Source: Ignavibacteria bacterium
GTDB lineage: Bacteria > Bacteroidota > Ignavibacteria > Ch128b
Direction of reading: 5' to 3'
Assembly: GCA_013177855.1 (NCBI GenBank)
Contig: JABLYA010000001.1
Location: 2,436,983 to 2,500,982 of the forward strand
Length of the DNA stretch: 64,000 nt
The notes below the pieces were generated by a model. That model ran no database searches. It worked only from the letters and a program-made list of their open reading frames with translations, and was not told the DNA's origin. Of this stretch, positions 45,201-53,142 are shown one piece after another; within the stretch, counting starts at the first letter, position 1, and each line of letters opens with the position of its first letter. The translations under genes and the position numbers were made by a program.

Positions 45201-45476
45201 GGATTTTCTCGAGAAGAAATTATACAACTTCGCACCGATTACATCGAATCTATGCGAAAAGAGGTTGAAGAGCTGGATAAAAAACTCTCCCCAAAAGAGT
45301 TTGAAGCATTTAGATATTTCGGACATAATATTAAAGGTAACGGAGTTGCTTACGGTTTTCCAGAGATCTCGAAATTTGGTGCACAAATTGAAGAAGCAGC
45401 TAATAATCAAGATTATCCAACTCTGGTTACTGCCTTTAATGAGCTTAAAAATTACCTCTCAAATCTTAAAATTTGA
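42291..45476 (+). CDS. Hybrid sensor histidine kinase: GAF-PAS-HisKA-HATPase-3xREC-HPt
   Basis: The 1061-residue protein has no transmembrane helix. Order: GAF-like sensor (about 20-170), PAS (about 190-305), HisKA with phospho-acceptor H324 in SHELRTPLNS, HATPase with N and G boxes (NLVGNAYKF; DTGIGI; GGTGLGL). Three receivers follow, with phospho-acceptor aspartates near 619 (LLDIFLP), 740 (ILDLMMP) and 887 (LMDVQMP), and a C-terminal HPt with H1012 in FGHNIKGNG. It is a self-contained phosphorelay with a cytoplasmic sensor. No separate output regulator or obvious target is adjacent, so the signal and output are unknown. Confidence 0.92.
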   Translation: MAENSFSKEDRILQTLKFFDEINELLNADFNQALFEEIISKVGEFFKVSKIYYIKCFGINYWEVRHCWSREKQILKSHISGNWENLVALYSFLSTGNAVTDDIADYSQELSKWKSYFGAKNILIIPILTEKKLQGLFVLQDVEKKFFYEDEILILKLIFSRLINLYDLNEKISFLRTTTSELRKEFENFNLIFNLIPALITQKSENLKYENVNENFLKLLGKRKFEVLGKSDFEFFPETIAQELTKADLDTLENKNQSTQIHEIKVDDKKYYFIFHRVVFIEPEIRTKHLLTLAVDITEIFEEKIRSEITSKTKSEFLANMSHELRTPLNSIIGFTELLLQENLSQEQKEILSNIRQSSYSLLELLNDILDLNKIEAGKLELNPVPVLISDLLNEVKNLFKERFESKNLSLEILIDKSVPDAILIDPLRLKQILINLVGNAYKFTERGGVKIKVRNLSATKDVGNTVYLEFAVEDTGIGIPADKLNLIFEAFTQAEKDTAQKFGGTGLGLTISKKFVEMMNGKISVESEVGKGSIFSFVIPVEVVQVEKIEKAKVETEKFLGSTSPYAPLILIIEDNLETARIIERHLKEKEFKLLISQTAKDGISNAKKYHPDLILLDIFLPDKSGWEVLRELKSDVVTKSIPVVICSIQKEINKAFSLGAIDYLEKPINVKQLQSLLNGIKEKFPIGNKIFVVDDDHNTLRRLDQILSKNGYEAECFDDPELALKKLKEKKKPALIILDLMMPKMDGFQVLTEIRKDDDLVSVPVIILTSKKLLEDELKFLEERTSGIFFKESFDENVFLNRLDKILDKIKQAKSASTVSTIKVEKAVEKPTIPPLHILLVEDNLMNQKFMSHILKRLGSTFDIAIDGKDAIEKVKQNKYDLILMDVQMPVMDGLEATRYIRNELNMKDIPIIALTAHAMKGDREKCLAAGCTGYITKPVDQQKLVSEIMSTIKSTEPEFEEISPYFQGFSREEIIQLRTDYIESMRKEVEELDKKLSPKEFEAFRYFGHNIKGNGVAYGFPEISKFGAQIEEAANNQDYPTLVTAFNELKNYLSNLKI

Positions 45477-45628
45477 TTTTTTGCAAGATTAATCTTTCCT
45501 AAGTTGGTTTGAGAATTCTCACTCCCTTTATTAACTTGCATTTGTATGAAATTTCAAAAGCAAATAAAATTAATTAACGATCTCCTTCCTGACCTCTAAA
45601 TAACTTACAAAAAAATAAGGGTAATAAT

Positions 45629-47461
45629 ATGTGCGGTATAATAGGATATATCGGCTCGAGACAAGCCTTACCTATTTTATTAAATGGTTTAAAAAGGCTT
45701 GAGTACAGAGGTTATGATTCGGCGGGTGTAGGAGTAATTAACAAAAAAAGAGTTACAGTAATCAAAGCCTCTGGTAAAATTTCTAATCTTGAAGATTTAT
45801 TAAAAGACTACGATGAAGATACAAGATTGGGAATTGGACATACCAGATGGGCAACTCACGGGGCACCAACTGATATTAACGCTCATCCACACACAAACGG
45901 AACTTCTACAATTGCAATTGTTCACAATGGAATTATTGAAAATTATCGTTCATTAAAAACAATGCTGAAAGAAATGGGCTATCAATTTGCGAGTGAAACA
46001 GATAGTGAAGTAATAGCTCATTTAATCTCTTACTTTTATGACAAAGAAAATAATCTATTTAATGCAACTCGATTGGCTCTGCATGAAGTTGAAGGTGCTT
46101 ATGGTATTTGCGTGATTTCATCACTTGAACCAGATAAAATTATTTGTGCAAGAAAGGGCAGTCCATTAATTATTGGTGTAGGAGATGGCGAACATTTTGT
46201 CGCTTCCGATGCACCAGCAATTCTAGAATACACGAACAATGTAATTTTTCTTGAAGACGGAGATATTGCAGAAGTTACAAAAGATAAATTTATAATTCGT
46301 TCACTTGATAATCAGATTCAAAATAGAGATATCGAAAAGCTTGATCTTGACATCTCAACTATTGAGAAAGGCGGTTTCCCGCATTTTATGCTCAAAGAAA
46401 TTTTTGAGCAGCCTGAATCTATTCAAAATTCAATTCGTGGTAGAATAATTTTAAGTGCTGGTAATGTAAAGCTTGGTGGTTTGGAACCAGTAATTGATGA
46501 TATACTTGATGCAAAGAGATTAATCATCACAGCTTGCGGAACATCCTGGCATGCTGGACTTGTCGGTGAATATATGCTTGAACAATACGCAGAAATTCCA
46601 GTCGAAGTTGAATATGCTTCTGAGTTTCGTTACAGAAATCCAGTAATTACCAAAAATGATGTAGTAATTGCAATAAGTCAATCAGGTGAAACAGCAGATA
46701 CTCTTGCGGCAATTCGAGAAGCGAAGAAAAGAAATGCTCTTGTTTTAGGAATTTGTAATGTCGTTGGTTCATCAATCGCACGAGAAACTCAAGCTGGAGT
46801 TTACATTCATGCTGGTCCAGAGCTTGGTGTTGCTTCAACAAAAGCATTTACTTCGCAGCTAGCTGTTCTTGCGTTAATTTCTGTTTTAATCGGAAGAAGA
46901 AAGAATCTTCCTTTTAGTTATGGCGAAAAAATCTGTCAGGAACTTTTAAGTCTGCCTGGAAAAATTCAGCAAATTCTTGAACAAGCTGATTACATTAAAT
47001 CAATTTCTGAGAAATTTGTTAATGCAAAAAATTTCTTATATCTCGGTCGTGGTTACAATTTCCCGGTTGCACTTGAAGGTGCATTAAAGTTGAAAGAAAT
47101 TTCATATATCCATGCTGAAGGATATCCTGCTGCAGAGATGAAACACGGTCCAATTGCTTTGGTTGATGAAAATATGCCAGTTGTATTTATAGCAATTAAA
47201 GATTCAACTTATGATAAAATTTTGTCAAACATTGAAGAAGTGAAAGCAAGAAAAGGGAAAGTTATCGCAATTGTAAGTGAAGATGATAAACAAATTAAAT
47301 CATTAGTCGATTACACAATTCCGGTTCCTAACACAATAGAAATGCTTTCGCCGATTTTAACAATTATTCCATTACAATTAATGGCTTATTACATCGCAGT
47401 TGCAAAAGGTTTGAATGTTGATCAACCCAGAAATTTAGCTAAAAGCGTAACAGTAGAATAA
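45629..47461 (+). CDS. glmS: Glutamine-fructose-6-phosphate aminotransferase
   Basis: The 610-residue protein begins MCGIIGYIG with the N-terminal catalytic Cys, has GHTRWATHG in the glutaminase domain, and two SIS isomerase domains (SQSGETADT; LGRGYNFPVALEGALKLKE), ending PRNLAKSVTVE. It makes glucosamine-6-phosphate for the cell envelope. There is no glmS ribozyme signal in the 152-base leader that I can recognise. SD AAGGG before ATG. Confidence 0.97.
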   Translation: MCGIIGYIGSRQALPILLNGLKRLEYRGYDSAGVGVINKKRVTVIKASGKISNLEDLLKDYDEDTRLGIGHTRWATHGAPTDINAHPHTNGTSTIAIVHNGIIENYRSLKTMLKEMGYQFASETDSEVIAHLISYFYDKENNLFNATRLALHEVEGAYGICVISSLEPDKIICARKGSPLIIGVGDGEHFVASDAPAILEYTNNVIFLEDGDIAEVTKDKFIIRSLDNQIQNRDIEKLDLDISTIEKGGFPHFMLKEIFEQPESIQNSIRGRIILSAGNVKLGGLEPVIDDILDAKRLIITACGTSWHAGLVGEYMLEQYAEIPVEVEYASEFRYRNPVITKNDVVIAISQSGETADTLAAIREAKKRNALVLGICNVVGSSIARETQAGVYIHAGPELGVASTKAFTSQLAVLALISVLIGRRKNLPFSYGEKICQELLSLPGKIQQILEQADYIKSISEKFVNAKNFLYLGRGYNFPVALEGALKLKEISYIHAEGYPAAEMKHGPIALVDENMPVVFIAIKDSTYDKILSNIEEVKARKGKVIAIVSEDDKQIKSLVDYTIPVPNTIEMLSPILTIIPLQLMAYYIAVAKGLNVDQPRNLAKSVTVE

Positions 47462-47476
47462 AAAATTGGAGGATAT

Positions 47477-48796
47477 ATGACTCGTAAACGAGTTATAATT
47501 ATGGGTGCTGCTGGTCGTGATTTTCACAACTTTAATGTATTCTATAGAAACAAAGAAGAATACGAAGTTGTGGCTTTCACGGCAACTCAAATACCAAATA
47601 TTGATGGTAGAATTTATCCACCTGAACTTGCAGGTAAACTTTATCCAAATGGTATCCCAATCTTTCACGAGAATGAACTAACTGATTTAATTAAAAAATA
47701 TAAAGTCGATGAAGTTGTATTTGCTTACTCGGATGTAACTTTTGAGCATGTTATGACCAAAGCATCTGAAGCAAATGCAGCTGGGGCAAATTTTGTTTTA
47801 TTAGGCGTTGAGCAAACAATGTTGAAAAGTTCCAAACCAGTTGTTGCAGTTCTCGCTGTAAGGACTGGATGCGGAAAAAGTCAAACATCAAGATATGTTG
47901 CCAATCTATTAAAACAAGCAGGCAAAAAAGTCGCTGCAATCCGCCATCCAATGCCTTATGGTGATTTGAATGCTCAGAGAGTTCAGAGATTTGCAACGCT
48001 CGAAGACTTGCATAAATACAATTGCACAATTGAAGAAATGGAGGAATACGAACCTCACATTGTTAATGGAACGATTGTTTATGCCGGAGTTGATTACGAA
48101 GATATTCTCCGTCAAGCTGAACAGGAAGTTGATGTAATTTTATGGGATGGCGGTAATAACGATACTCCTTTCTTCAAGCCTGATTTAGTAATCACAGTTA
48201 CTGATCCACTAAGACCCGGACACGAATTAAGGTATTATCCAGGCAATACTTCGCTAAGAATTGCAGACATTGCCATCATTAATAAGATTTCATCAGCGAA
48301 AAAAGAAGATATAGAGACTGTAAGAAAAAATATCAAACAAGTAAATCCAAAAGCAGTTATAATAGAAGCAGATTCACCAATTGAAGTTGAAGATCCAGAA
48401 TTAATCAAAGGCAAGAGAGTACTTGTAGTTGAAGATGGGCCCACTTTAACTCACGGCGAGATGAAATTTGGTGCAGGTGTTGTGGCCTCACTTAATAATG
48501 GTGCAAAAAAACTCGTTGATCCAAGACCATTTGCTGTTGAGTCAATTCAAGAAACTTACAGAAATTATCCAGAGATAGGTACATTACTCCCTGCCATGGG
48601 TTATGGAAAGAAACAAATGAAAGATCTTGAGGAGACAATCAATCGCACTGATTGTGATGTCGTTGTAATTGGGACTCCAATTGATTTAAGAAGAGTAATA
48701 AACATAAACAAACCAGCCACAAGAGTTCGTTATTATCTCAAAGAATTAACCAAACCAGGTATTGAGGATATTTTGCGGGAGAAAGGAATTATATGA
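47477..48796 (+). CDS. Cyclic 2,3-diphosphoglycerate synthetase-like P-loop protein
   Basis: The 439-residue protein has an N-terminal Rossmann-like region (IIMGAAGRDFHNFNVF, about 7-22) and a P-loop RTGCGKSQTS (about 129-138), with later motifs LWDGGNNDTPF and VTDPLRPGHE. This is the family annotated as cyclic 2,3-diphosphoglycerate synthetase, known from methanogens where it makes the cyclic solute from 2,3-bisphosphoglycerate. In bacteria its role is not established. It precedes carbamate kinase with a four-base overlap and OTC, suggesting a function in carbamoyl-phosphate or amino-acid metabolism (inference). SD GGAGG at 47468-47472. Confidence 0.8.
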   Translation: MTRKRVIIMGAAGRDFHNFNVFYRNKEEYEVVAFTATQIPNIDGRIYPPELAGKLYPNGIPIFHENELTDLIKKYKVDEVVFAYSDVTFEHVMTKASEANAAGANFVLLGVEQTMLKSSKPVVAVLAVRTGCGKSQTSRYVANLLKQAGKKVAAIRHPMPYGDLNAQRVQRFATLEDLHKYNCTIEEMEEYEPHIVNGTIVYAGVDYEDILRQAEQEVDVILWDGGNNDTPFFKPDLVITVTDPLRPGHELRYYPGNTSLRIADIAIINKISSAKKEDIETVRKNIKQVNPKAVIIEADSPIEVEDPELIKGKRVLVVEDGPTLTHGEMKFGAGVVASLNNGAKKLVDPRPFAVESIQETYRNYPEIGTLLPAMGYGKKQMKDLEETINRTDCDVVVIGTPIDLRRVININKPATRVRYYLKELTKPGIEDILREKGII

Positions 48797-49737
48797 AAAA
48801 AATTGCTGTCGTCGCTTTTGGCGGTAATGCAATCATTCGTGGAGACCAGAAAGGAACAATCGAGGAACAGGAAAAAAATACTTACGAAACCTGTCTTGAT
48901 GTTATCCCTCTTTTAGAGAGAGGTTATGAATTAATTATTACTCATGGGAATGGTCCAGTGGTTGGAAATATTCTGCAGAGAAACGAGGCAGGTTGGGAAT
49001 TATACAAAATTCCCAAAATGCCTCTGGATATCTGTGTCGCTGATTCTGAAGGTGGAATGGGTTATATGATTGAAATGCAAATGATGAATGCTCTAAATTC
49101 GAAAGGAATGAAAAAATCAGTTGTAACTCTAATAACTCAAGTTGAAATTGACAAGAATGATCCAGCTTTTCAAAATCCAACCAAACCCATTGGAAAATTT
49201 TATTCAGAAGAAGAAGCAAAAAAATTTATGTCCGAGAATGGCTGGATAATGAAAGAAGATCCACGGAAAAGAGGATGGCGCAGATTAGTTCCTTCTCCAA
49301 AACCTGTTAATGTGATTAAAAAGGATTTAATCAAACAACTTGCTAACGAAGGTCATATTGTTATTGCTTGCGGTGGTGGTGGAATTCCTGTCTATCGTCA
49401 CCCCGATGGAAATCTTGAAGCCATCGAAGCAGTGATAGATAAAGATTTAGCTTCTGCTCTTCTTGCAAAGCAAATTAATGCTGATGCTTTTTATATCCTC
49501 ACAGATGTTCCAAAAGTATCAATCAACTTTATGAAGCCCGATCAGAAAGATCTGGATGAAATGTCGACAACTGAAGCAAGAAGATATTTAGCCGAAGGTC
49601 AATTTCCCCCTGGGAGTATGGGTCCAAAGATCGAGGCAGCAATTGAATTTGTCGAAGCTACTGGAAATGAAATGATTATTACTGATGCGAGAGAACTTCA
49701 TAATCCAAAATGTGGAACAAGAATTTATAAAGGATAA
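48793..49737 (+). CDS. arcC: Carbamate kinase
   Basis: The 314-residue amino-acid-kinase-fold protein has VAFGGNAIIRGDQKGT at the start, ITHGNGPVVGN (about 49-59), VIACGGGGIPVY (about 192-203), VIDKDLASALLA and the C-terminal FPPGSMGPKIEAAIEF. It makes ATP and carbamate from carbamoyl phosphate, or the reverse. ATGA overlap with the cPGS-like gene and 17 bases before the OTC gene. No arginine deiminase is present. Confidence 0.94.
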   Translation: MKKIAVVAFGGNAIIRGDQKGTIEEQEKNTYETCLDVIPLLERGYELIITHGNGPVVGNILQRNEAGWELYKIPKMPLDICVADSEGGMGYMIEMQMMNALNSKGMKKSVVTLITQVEIDKNDPAFQNPTKPIGKFYSEEEAKKFMSENGWIMKEDPRKRGWRRLVPSPKPVNVIKKDLIKQLANEGHIVIACGGGGIPVYRHPDGNLEAIEAVIDKDLASALLAKQINADAFYILTDVPKVSINFMKPDQKDLDEMSTTEARRYLAEGQFPPGSMGPKIEAAIEFVEATGNEMIITDARELHNPKCGTRIYKG

Positions 49738-49754
49738 AAAATTAAGAGGTTTAT

Positions 49755-50687
49755 ATGGCAATAAATATGAAAGGAAAAAGTTTAGTAGAAATTCAAGATT
49801 TAAGTCTTGAAGAAATTTATCAAATTTTTGAATTGAGCTCTTCACTTAAATTAAAATTACTTTCTGGCGAACCGCATCGCTTGCTCGAAGGAAAAACACT
49901 TGGTATGATTTTCGCAAAACCTTCTACCAGAACAAGAGTCTCTTTTGAGGTTGGAATCTATCAGCTCGGTGGAATTGGAATGTACTTCGGTCCTAATGAT
50001 TTACAACTAAAGAGAGGAGAGACAATCGCAGATACTGCTCGAGTTCTTTCAAGATATCTGAATGGAATAATGATTAGAACTTTCAATCATCAAGATGTAA
50101 TTGATTTGGCAAAATACGCATCTATACCAGTAATTAATGGCTTAACTGATTTACATCATCCCTGTCAGGTCCTTGCCGATTTGTTCACAATTCTTGAGAA
50201 GAAGAGAAAACTGGAAGGATTAAAATTAGCTTATGTCGGTGATGGAAATAATATGGCTCATAGTCTTTTGCAAGGTTGTTCAAAAGTCGGAATGGATATT
50301 ACAATTGCAACTCCAAAAGGATACGAACCACAGAAAGAAATTGTAAATCAAGCAATTGAAAATGCGAAATATTTCAATTCGAAAGTCGAGGTTTTTGAGA
50401 ATCCAATTGATGCTGTAAGAAATGCAGATATCGTTTACACTGATGTCTGGGCAAGTATGGGACAGGAAGCTGAAGCTGAAGAGCGAAGAAAGAAATTTGT
50501 TCCATATCAAGTTAATTCAGAATTAGTAAAGTATGCAAAAGATGATTATCTCTTTATGCATTGTTTGCCAGCTCATCGTGGTGAAGAAGTTACAGATGAA
50601 GTTGCCGATAGTCCTAACTCTGTGATTTTTGATGAGGCTGAAAATAGGCTTCATGTTCAAAAAGCTATTATGGCTCTGGTAATGTAA
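49755..50687 (+). CDS. argF: Ornithine carbamoyltransferase
   Basis: The 310-residue protein has the carbamoyl-phosphate motif STRTR (57-61), HPCQ (LHHPCQVLADL), the ornithine-binding SMG loop (VWASMGQE) and HCLP (269-272). The SMG and HCLP motifs fit ornithine rather than aspartate or acetylornithine. It either makes citrulline in arginine synthesis or breaks it down with ArcC. The gene position beside arcC suggests the catabolic direction, but no arcA is seen. SD AAGAGG before the ATG at 49755. Confidence 0.92.
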   Translation: MAINMKGKSLVEIQDLSLEEIYQIFELSSSLKLKLLSGEPHRLLEGKTLGMIFAKPSTRTRVSFEVGIYQLGGIGMYFGPNDLQLKRGETIADTARVLSRYLNGIMIRTFNHQDVIDLAKYASIPVINGLTDLHHPCQVLADLFTILEKKRKLEGLKLAYVGDGNNMAHSLLQGCSKVGMDITIATPKGYEPQKEIVNQAIENAKYFNSKVEVFENPIDAVRNADIVYTDVWASMGQEAEAEERRKKFVPYQVNSELVKYAKDDYLFMHCLPAHRGEEVTDEVADSPNSVIFDEAENRLHVQKAIMALVM

Positions 50688-50714
50688 TTTAATTTTTTAG
50701 TTCAAGTGAGTTTG

Positions 50715-50763
50715 AGCTGAGCTTGTGTTAATTAAAAAATTTTACAAGCTCAGCTTTAATTTT
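50715..50763 (+). terminator. Terminator after argF
   Basis: AGCTGAGCTTGT (50715-50726) pairs perfectly with ACAAGCTCAGCT (50744-50755) over a 17-base A/T loop, followed by TTAATTTTAT. It separates the glmS/cPGS/arcC/argF group from the lysine aminotransferase unit. Confidence 0.8.
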
Positions 50764-50924
50764 ATGTAAGAATTAGTTTAATAGCTTAATTTCGAATTGA
50801 AGGTGATTTTAATTTTTTCAAGTTACTCAAAATTGAATTCAGTATTTGCCTTAAATTTTAATAATTAATTGATTAAAAATTTCTGAATTTGAATATAAAA
50901 ACCAAAACAATATAAGAAGCACAA

Positions 50925-52235
50925 ATGAACCCCGAAACAATTCACGATTACCTTCATAAATTTCTTCAAAAAGCGGCTTTTGATATTGTCTTAGATCTGG
51001 AAAAAAGTAATCCTTCGCATCTTTATGATAAAAAACATGACCGTTACTTACTCGATATGTTTACATTTTTTGCAACAATGCCGCTCGGAATGAATCATCC
51101 TAAAATGTTTGAACCTAAATTTCTTGATAGACTTGTTAAAGTTGCTCTGAATAAACCTTCAAACACGGATTTTTTCACAGAAGAATTAGCTGAATTTGTT
51201 CAGACTTTTGAAAGAGTTGCACTGCCAGATTGGGGTAAGTATCTTTTCTTTATCGAAGGTGGTGCTCTTGCAGTTGAAAATGCTTTGAAAATTGCTTTCG
51301 ACTGGAAGGTGAGAAAAAATTTTAAGAAAGGATATAAGACCGAAAAAGGGCATAATGTAATTCATTTTCAAGAAGCATTTCATGGGCGTACGGGATATAC
51401 ACTTTCTCTTACAAATACAGATCCAAATAAAATACAATATTTCCCAAAATTTAATTGGATTAGAATTGTCAATCCAAAATTAAAATTTCCAGTTAATTCA
51501 GAAATACTTGAGGAGACTAAGCGAATAGAAAACATCGCAATTCAGCAAATTCAAGAAGCAATAAATCAAAATAAAGATGATATTGCCTGTTTAATAATTG
51601 AACCAATTCAGGGTGAAGGAGGTGATAATCACTTTAGAAAAGAATTTTTTTTGAAGCTCAGAGAAATTTGTGATGAGAATGAAATTCTTTTGATTTTCGA
51701 TGAAGTTCAAACTGGAATTGGTTTAACTGGAAAGATGTGGGCGTATGAGCATTTTGTTCAACCTGATATAATTGCGTTCGGTAAGAAACTTCAAGTTGGA
51801 GGTGTAATTTGCAATTCAAGAATAGATGATGTAGAAGAAAATGTTTTTAAGAAAGGCGGAAGAATTAACTCGACCTGGGGCGGTAATCTTACCGATATGT
51901 TTCGAGCTAAAAGATTTCTGGAAATTATTGAAGAAGATAATTTGATCGAGAACGCCAATCAAATGGGTAACTATTTACTGACCTCACTTCAAAAGTTGCA
52001 AGATGACTTTTCAGAGTTTGTTTCAAATGCACGGGGTCTTGGTTTAATGTGTGCGATTGATCTAAAGGATAAATCGTTTAGAGATGAATTAAGGAAAAAG
52101 CTTTTTGAAAATGGGATGATTATTCTTGGATGTGGAGAAAAATCAATTCGTTTTCGTCCTCGTCTCTCAATTACGAAAGAAAATATTGATGAAGCTATGG
52201 AAATTTTTCGAAAATCACTTAAACAAATAATATGA
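50925..52235 (+). CDS. lat: L-lysine 6-transaminase
   Basis: The 436-residue class III aminotransferase has LDMFTFFATMPLGMNHP near the N-terminus, FIEGGALAVENALK, FHGRTGYTLSLTNTDP, EPIQGEGGDNHF, FDEVQTGIG, the PLP lysine in FGKKLQVGG (K287 or K288) and STWGGNLTDM. These fit lysine 6-aminotransferase rather than acetylornithine or GABA aminotransferases. It transfers the epsilon-amino group of lysine to 2-oxoglutarate, giving alpha-aminoadipate semialdehyde. No dehydrogenase for that product is adjacent. It overlaps rsmI by four bases. Confidence 0.9.
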   Translation: MNPETIHDYLHKFLQKAAFDIVLDLEKSNPSHLYDKKHDRYLLDMFTFFATMPLGMNHPKMFEPKFLDRLVKVALNKPSNTDFFTEELAEFVQTFERVALPDWGKYLFFIEGGALAVENALKIAFDWKVRKNFKKGYKTEKGHNVIHFQEAFHGRTGYTLSLTNTDPNKIQYFPKFNWIRIVNPKLKFPVNSEILEETKRIENIAIQQIQEAINQNKDDIACLIIEPIQGEGGDNHFRKEFFLKLREICDENEILLIFDEVQTGIGLTGKMWAYEHFVQPDIIAFGKKLQVGGVICNSRIDDVEENVFKKGGRINSTWGGNLTDMFRAKRFLEIIEEDNLIENANQMGNYLLTSLQKLQDDFSEFVSNARGLGLMCAIDLKDKSFRDELRKKLFENGMIILGCGEKSIRFRPRLSITKENIDEAMEIFRKSLKQII

Positions 52236-52903
52236 GTGGAACTTTATATTTAGTTGCAACACCAATAGGAAACCTTGAAGATATTTCAAAAAGAGCAATC
52301 GATATTCTCTCAACTGTTGATTTGATTCTTTGCGAAGATACAAGAGAAAGTGGAAAGTTACTTTCACATTACGGAATTAAGAATAATTTGATGAGCTACT
52401 ACTCGCAAGTTGAAGATCAGAAAATTCCTTTAATTATAAATTATTTGAAAGAGGGTAAGAACATCGCATTAGTTTCAGATAGCGGAACTCCGTGCATTTC
52501 GGATCCTGGTTCTAAACTCGTAAGTGCCTGTGTTGAAAATGAAATCAAAGTTGTACCAATTCCAGGTCCCAATTCAATAATTCCTGCTTTAGTTTTAAGC
52601 GGCTTTGAGATAAAAAGCTTTTATTTCGAAGGTTTTATTCCGCAAAAGAAGGGTCGCAAGAAAAAACTTGAAGAAATAGCCAGCAGAAAAGAAATGACAG
52701 TTTTTTTTGAATCACCCTATCGAATTCAAAAATTGATAAATGAATTAAATGAACTTTGTCCGCAAAGAGAAATTGCACTTTGTCGTGAGTTAACAAAAAA
52801 ATTTGAAGAAGTCATTCGAGGAAAAATTTCAGACATCAAAAAAAATTTGGCTTCTATAAAATTGAAAGGAGAGTTTGTAGTTATAATAAATTCAGTGAAA
52901 TAA
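52232..52903 (+). CDS. rsmI: 16S rRNA 2'-O-ribose methyltransferase RsmI
   Basis: The 223-residue tetrapyrrole-methylase-fold protein has LYLVATPIGNLEDIS at the start, LCEDTRESGKLL, VSDSGTPCISDPGSKLV (about 79-95) and FYFEGFIPQKKGRKK. RsmI methylates C1402 of 16S rRNA. The length is slightly shorter than the 280-residue E. coli protein because the C-terminal extension is absent. ATGA overlap with lysine transaminase is probably incidental operon packing. Confidence 0.93.
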   Translation: MSGTLYLVATPIGNLEDISKRAIDILSTVDLILCEDTRESGKLLSHYGIKNNLMSYYSQVEDQKIPLIINYLKEGKNIALVSDSGTPCISDPGSKLVSACVENEIKVVPIPGPNSIIPALVLSGFEIKSFYFEGFIPQKKGRKKKLEEIASRKEMTVFFESPYRIQKLINELNELCPQREIALCRELTKKFEEVIRGKISDIKKNLASIKLKGEFVVIINSVK

Positions 52904-53112
52904 AAATTTCCCGCCACAAAGTTTAAGCTCCTCTTTTCAAACTCAATCTTAAATTTTATAAAGAAACAGTTAGTATTGATCAGATTTAAATTACGGTTTA
53001 GAAAATTTTAGAAAAGTCCCTCGAGTTGCGAAAACCCGTCAAGCATTATACGAAAATCCGCAAATAGAATAATGATAATCTCAATTTATAATTAAATATC
53101 CACTGTTTTGTT

Positions 53113-53129
53113 TTGGCATTTAGTTTGAC
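53113..53129 (+). promoter_or_regulatory. Candidate sigma54 (-24/-12) promoter of hydrogenase operon
   Basis: TTGGCA (53113-53118) and TTTGAC (53124-53129) align with the -24/-12 consensus TGGCACG-N4-TTGCW: TGGCA is exact and TTG is at the right spacing, but the -12 GC is GA. It lies 13 bases before the ATG of the first gene. A sigma54-type activator is encoded at the end of the locus, which supports the call. Confidence 0.5.
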
Positions 53130-53142
53130 TTAAAAATAATTG

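Noticed and set aside
45511-45520. GAGAATTCTC palindrome in the glmS leader
   Set aside because: Ten bases only, single copy, no T-run and no link to a known regulator.
45509-45537. TTGAGA-N17-TAACTT as glmS promoter
   Set aside because: The -35 is good but the -10 matches only 3 of 6; not distinguishable from chance in such AT-rich DNA.
45477-45628. glmS ribozyme upstream of glmS
   Set aside because: The 152-base leader shows no glmS ribozyme core; the lineage is not known to carry it.
47751-48029. Long minus-strand open frame inside the cPGS-like gene
   Set aside because: It is a shadow of the real gene: low-complexity leucine/glutamine composition, no SD, no homology that I recognise.
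53021-53060. TTGCGA/TATACG pair as a sigma70 promoter for the hydrogenase operon
   Set aside because: The spacing is only 15 bases and both boxes are weak; the -24/-12 candidate fits better with the local activator.
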